A stretch of 64,000 nucleotides of DNA from Bradyrhizobium sp. AZCC 2262 (lineage in GTDB: Bacteria; Pseudomonadota; Alphaproteobacteria; Rhizobiales; Xanthobacteraceae), in the NCBI RefSeq assembly GCF_036924535.1, contig NZ_JAZHRT010000001.1, forward strand, positions 6,510,001-6,574,000, given 5' to 3'. Numbering within the stretch: the first letter of the stretch is position 1; each line of letters begins with the position of its first letter. A program made the position numbers and the translations under genes. The notes beneath the pieces are model-generated. The model ran no database searches and was not told where the DNA came from. It worked only from the letters and a program-made list of their open reading frames with translations. Below, one piece after another: positions 62,991 to 64,000 of the stretch.

Positions 62991-63332
62991 CTACGCCGCT
63001 TTCAACTTGCGAGCCTTTTTCGCTTGCACTGGCAGCCTGCTTTCGACTGAAAATCCGACCTTCAGAGCCCGCATGATGGTGGCAATCGTTTCGAAACGCG
63101 GCTTGGGACCCGGTGCCAGCGTCTTGTAGAGGCTTTCGCGGCCGAGACCGGACGCCTTCGCGACCTCCGCCATGCCGCGCGCCTTGGCCACGTCGCCAAG
63201 CGCCTTGAGCAATACGCCGAGGTTTTCGTCGCGGGCTGCGAGCGAAAGATATTCCGCAATCGCTTCCTCGCTATCGAGATAACCGCATTCTCGCCCCCCA
63301 TCGTCGGCGCGATGCGCAGGATTGTCGCCCAT
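62991..63332 (-). CDS. HigA-like addiction module antidote protein without adjacent toxin
   Basis: 113 aa from the ATG at 63332. The core is LDSEEAIAEYLSLAARD, GDVAKARGMAEVAKASGLGRESLYKTL and FETIATIMRALKVGFSVES, the XRE-type HTH of putative addiction module antidotes. The usual N-terminal residues before the LDSEE segment (about 15 residues) are replaced by unrelated sequence. The RelE/HigB-type toxin normally encoded immediately upstream on the same strand is absent. It is an orphan, possibly with a rearranged 5' end. Confidence 0.7.
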   Translation of the reverse strand: MGDNPAHRADDGGRECGYLDSEEAIAEYLSLAARDENLGVLLKALGDVAKARGMAEVAKASGLGRESLYKTLAPGPKPRFETIATIMRALKVGFSVESRLPVQAKKARKLKAA

Positions 63333-63433
63333 GTGGCGCGGGCACCGGGCCGCCACGATGACCCCACGAATTCGCCATACGCATCGTGTTGTTCGCCCGC
63401 ACGACCCTTCCCGTCAGGCTGGCCTTCGGAAAC

Positions 63434-64000
63434 ATGGACATGGGCGGTGATTTCATTGGCCGCTGGCGTGCGGGTAGCGGCAGGAGAACGGCACGGCAAG
63501 CGAAACCCGGACAGTACAGCGCGAAGGTGCTTGCTTGCGGCTCATTGCTGCTCTCGTGTGTCATCGTCGCCGGCATGGCGACGCAAACGGCATTGGCGGA
63601 AATAGCCGCGCCGGCCGTGACACGCGTCGCTGATAACGAAAAAGAGCAGGGTGGGCCTGGCGTTGCGCAACCATCCCACGCGCAGAAGTCGGAACCCGAA
63701 ACAGTCCTGCGACGGCCTGAGGTGCAGAAGCCAGCGCCGGAAGCTGCCGTTCAAATGCCGGAAGCACGGAAATCGAGCCACGCGGCCAAGGATTTACCTG
63801 TACCACAGCTCGTCTTGCCGGGCGATCTGGCGAAGAAGATCGGCCAGAAAGTCTGGCTGAATGAAACAGGCGGAAAAATTGATGCGATCACGTCATGGAA
63901 TGCGAACGAGGAATTCGCTTCCCTGGGCATCGGTCATTTCATCTGGTTTCCTGTCGGCAAATGGCTGCCTTTCGAGGAGAGCTTTCCGGCCCTGCTCGAA
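63434..64000 (+). CDS. secreted protein, C terminus beyond the window
   Basis: Open from the ATG at 63434 (second ATG at 63440) to the last base, 189 codons without a stop. A basic N-terminal stretch of about 30 residues precedes a signal-like hydrophobic segment (VLACGSLLLSCVIVAGMA) with cleavage near ALAE. A Pro/Glu/Lys-rich linker follows, then a folded domain beginning KKIGQKVWLNETGGKID and FASLGIGHFIWFP. That domain resembles a conserved family of exported proteins I cannot name. The 5' end overlaps no other accepted gene. Confidence 0.65.
   Translation, partial: MDMGGDFIGRWRAGSGRRTARQAKPGQYSAKVLACGSLLLSCVIVAGMATQTALAEIAAPAVTRVADNEKEQGGPGVAQPSHAQKSEPETVLRRPEVQKPAPEAAVQMPEARKSSHAAKDLPVPQLVLPGDLAKKIGQKVWLNETGGKIDAITSWNANEEFASLGIGHFIWFPVGKWLPFEESFPALLE

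Overview
The window looks like chromosomal DNA of a high-GC alphaproteobacterium, most likely Bradyrhizobium or a close relative. This is inferred from gene content (stacked aromatic ring-hydroxylating dioxygenases, orphan Bug/TctC and LivK-type binding proteins, TRAP and oligopeptide transporters, SAM-cyclase-AAA-TPR proteins) and from GC-rich codon use. No rRNA, tRNA or CRISPR array was seen.

Layout. (1) 1-7065 (+): the end of an operon encoding an indolepyruvate-type 2-oxoacid:ferredoxin oxidoreductase (alpha subunit cut by the window edge, then beta), a VanB-type reductase, Rieske dioxygenase alpha and beta subunits, an SDR and a MarR regulator. The set resembles an indole or auxin catabolic locus. 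(2) 7122-9032: a dienelactone-hydrolase-like gene divergent from a GlxA/AraC regulator. (3) 9063-18475: an eight-gene minus-strand catabolic operon (HpcH/HpaI aldolase, cupin, DUF6282 amidohydrolase, MFS carrier, alpha/beta hydrolase, Bug protein, SDR, ALDH) divergent from an IclR regulator whose ribosome-binding site lies in a perfect palindrome. (4) 18717-21575: a complete TRAP transporter ending at a strong hairpin. (5) 21655-33313: an omega-aminotransferase with a tandem-winged-helix GntR regulator, divergent from a C45 acyltransferase, an oligopeptide ABC system, a second, frameshifted binding protein, and two NodB-like deacetylases, the second lacking its metal-site residues.

(6) 33347-41824: a CobW-like GTPase with a D-aminoacylase-like enzyme, a 5'-truncated CoA-transferase A subunit, a CaiB/BaiF CoA-transferase, a LivK remnant, an SDR without YxxxK, an intact LivK-type protein, a hypothetical protein and an ACMSD-like amidohydrolase. 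(7) 42009-48633 (+): a compact three-component Rieske dioxygenase operon (reductase, alpha, beta, dihydrodiol dehydrogenase-like SDR, Rieske ferredoxin), an embedded TetR regulator and two paralogous extradiol-type VOC proteins, only the second with a metal site. A TetR-like palindrome sits between this operon and the divergent amidohydrolase.

(8) 48707-64000: a looser accessory region. It holds a secreted TPR protein, a mandelate racemase/muconate lactonizing enzyme gene bracketed by a direct repeat of about 190 bp, island-type small genes, a frameshifted membrane protein, a cyclopropane fatty acid synthase in AT-richer DNA, a 1099-residue SAM-cyclase-AAA-TPR protein, and an unusual fusion of a catalase-like domain with an animal-type heme peroxidase/dioxygenase domain. 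Small proteins, a HEPN-like remnant, a copy of an island gene's 3' end, an orphan antitoxin and the start of a secreted protein follow.

Most of the window is peripheral catabolism: uptake systems paired with dioxygenases, hydrolases, dehydrogenases and CoA-transferases, each under a local regulator. The most distinctive items are the catalase-peroxidase fusion and two adjacent intact/degenerate enzyme pairs (deacetylases, extradiol-type VOC proteins).
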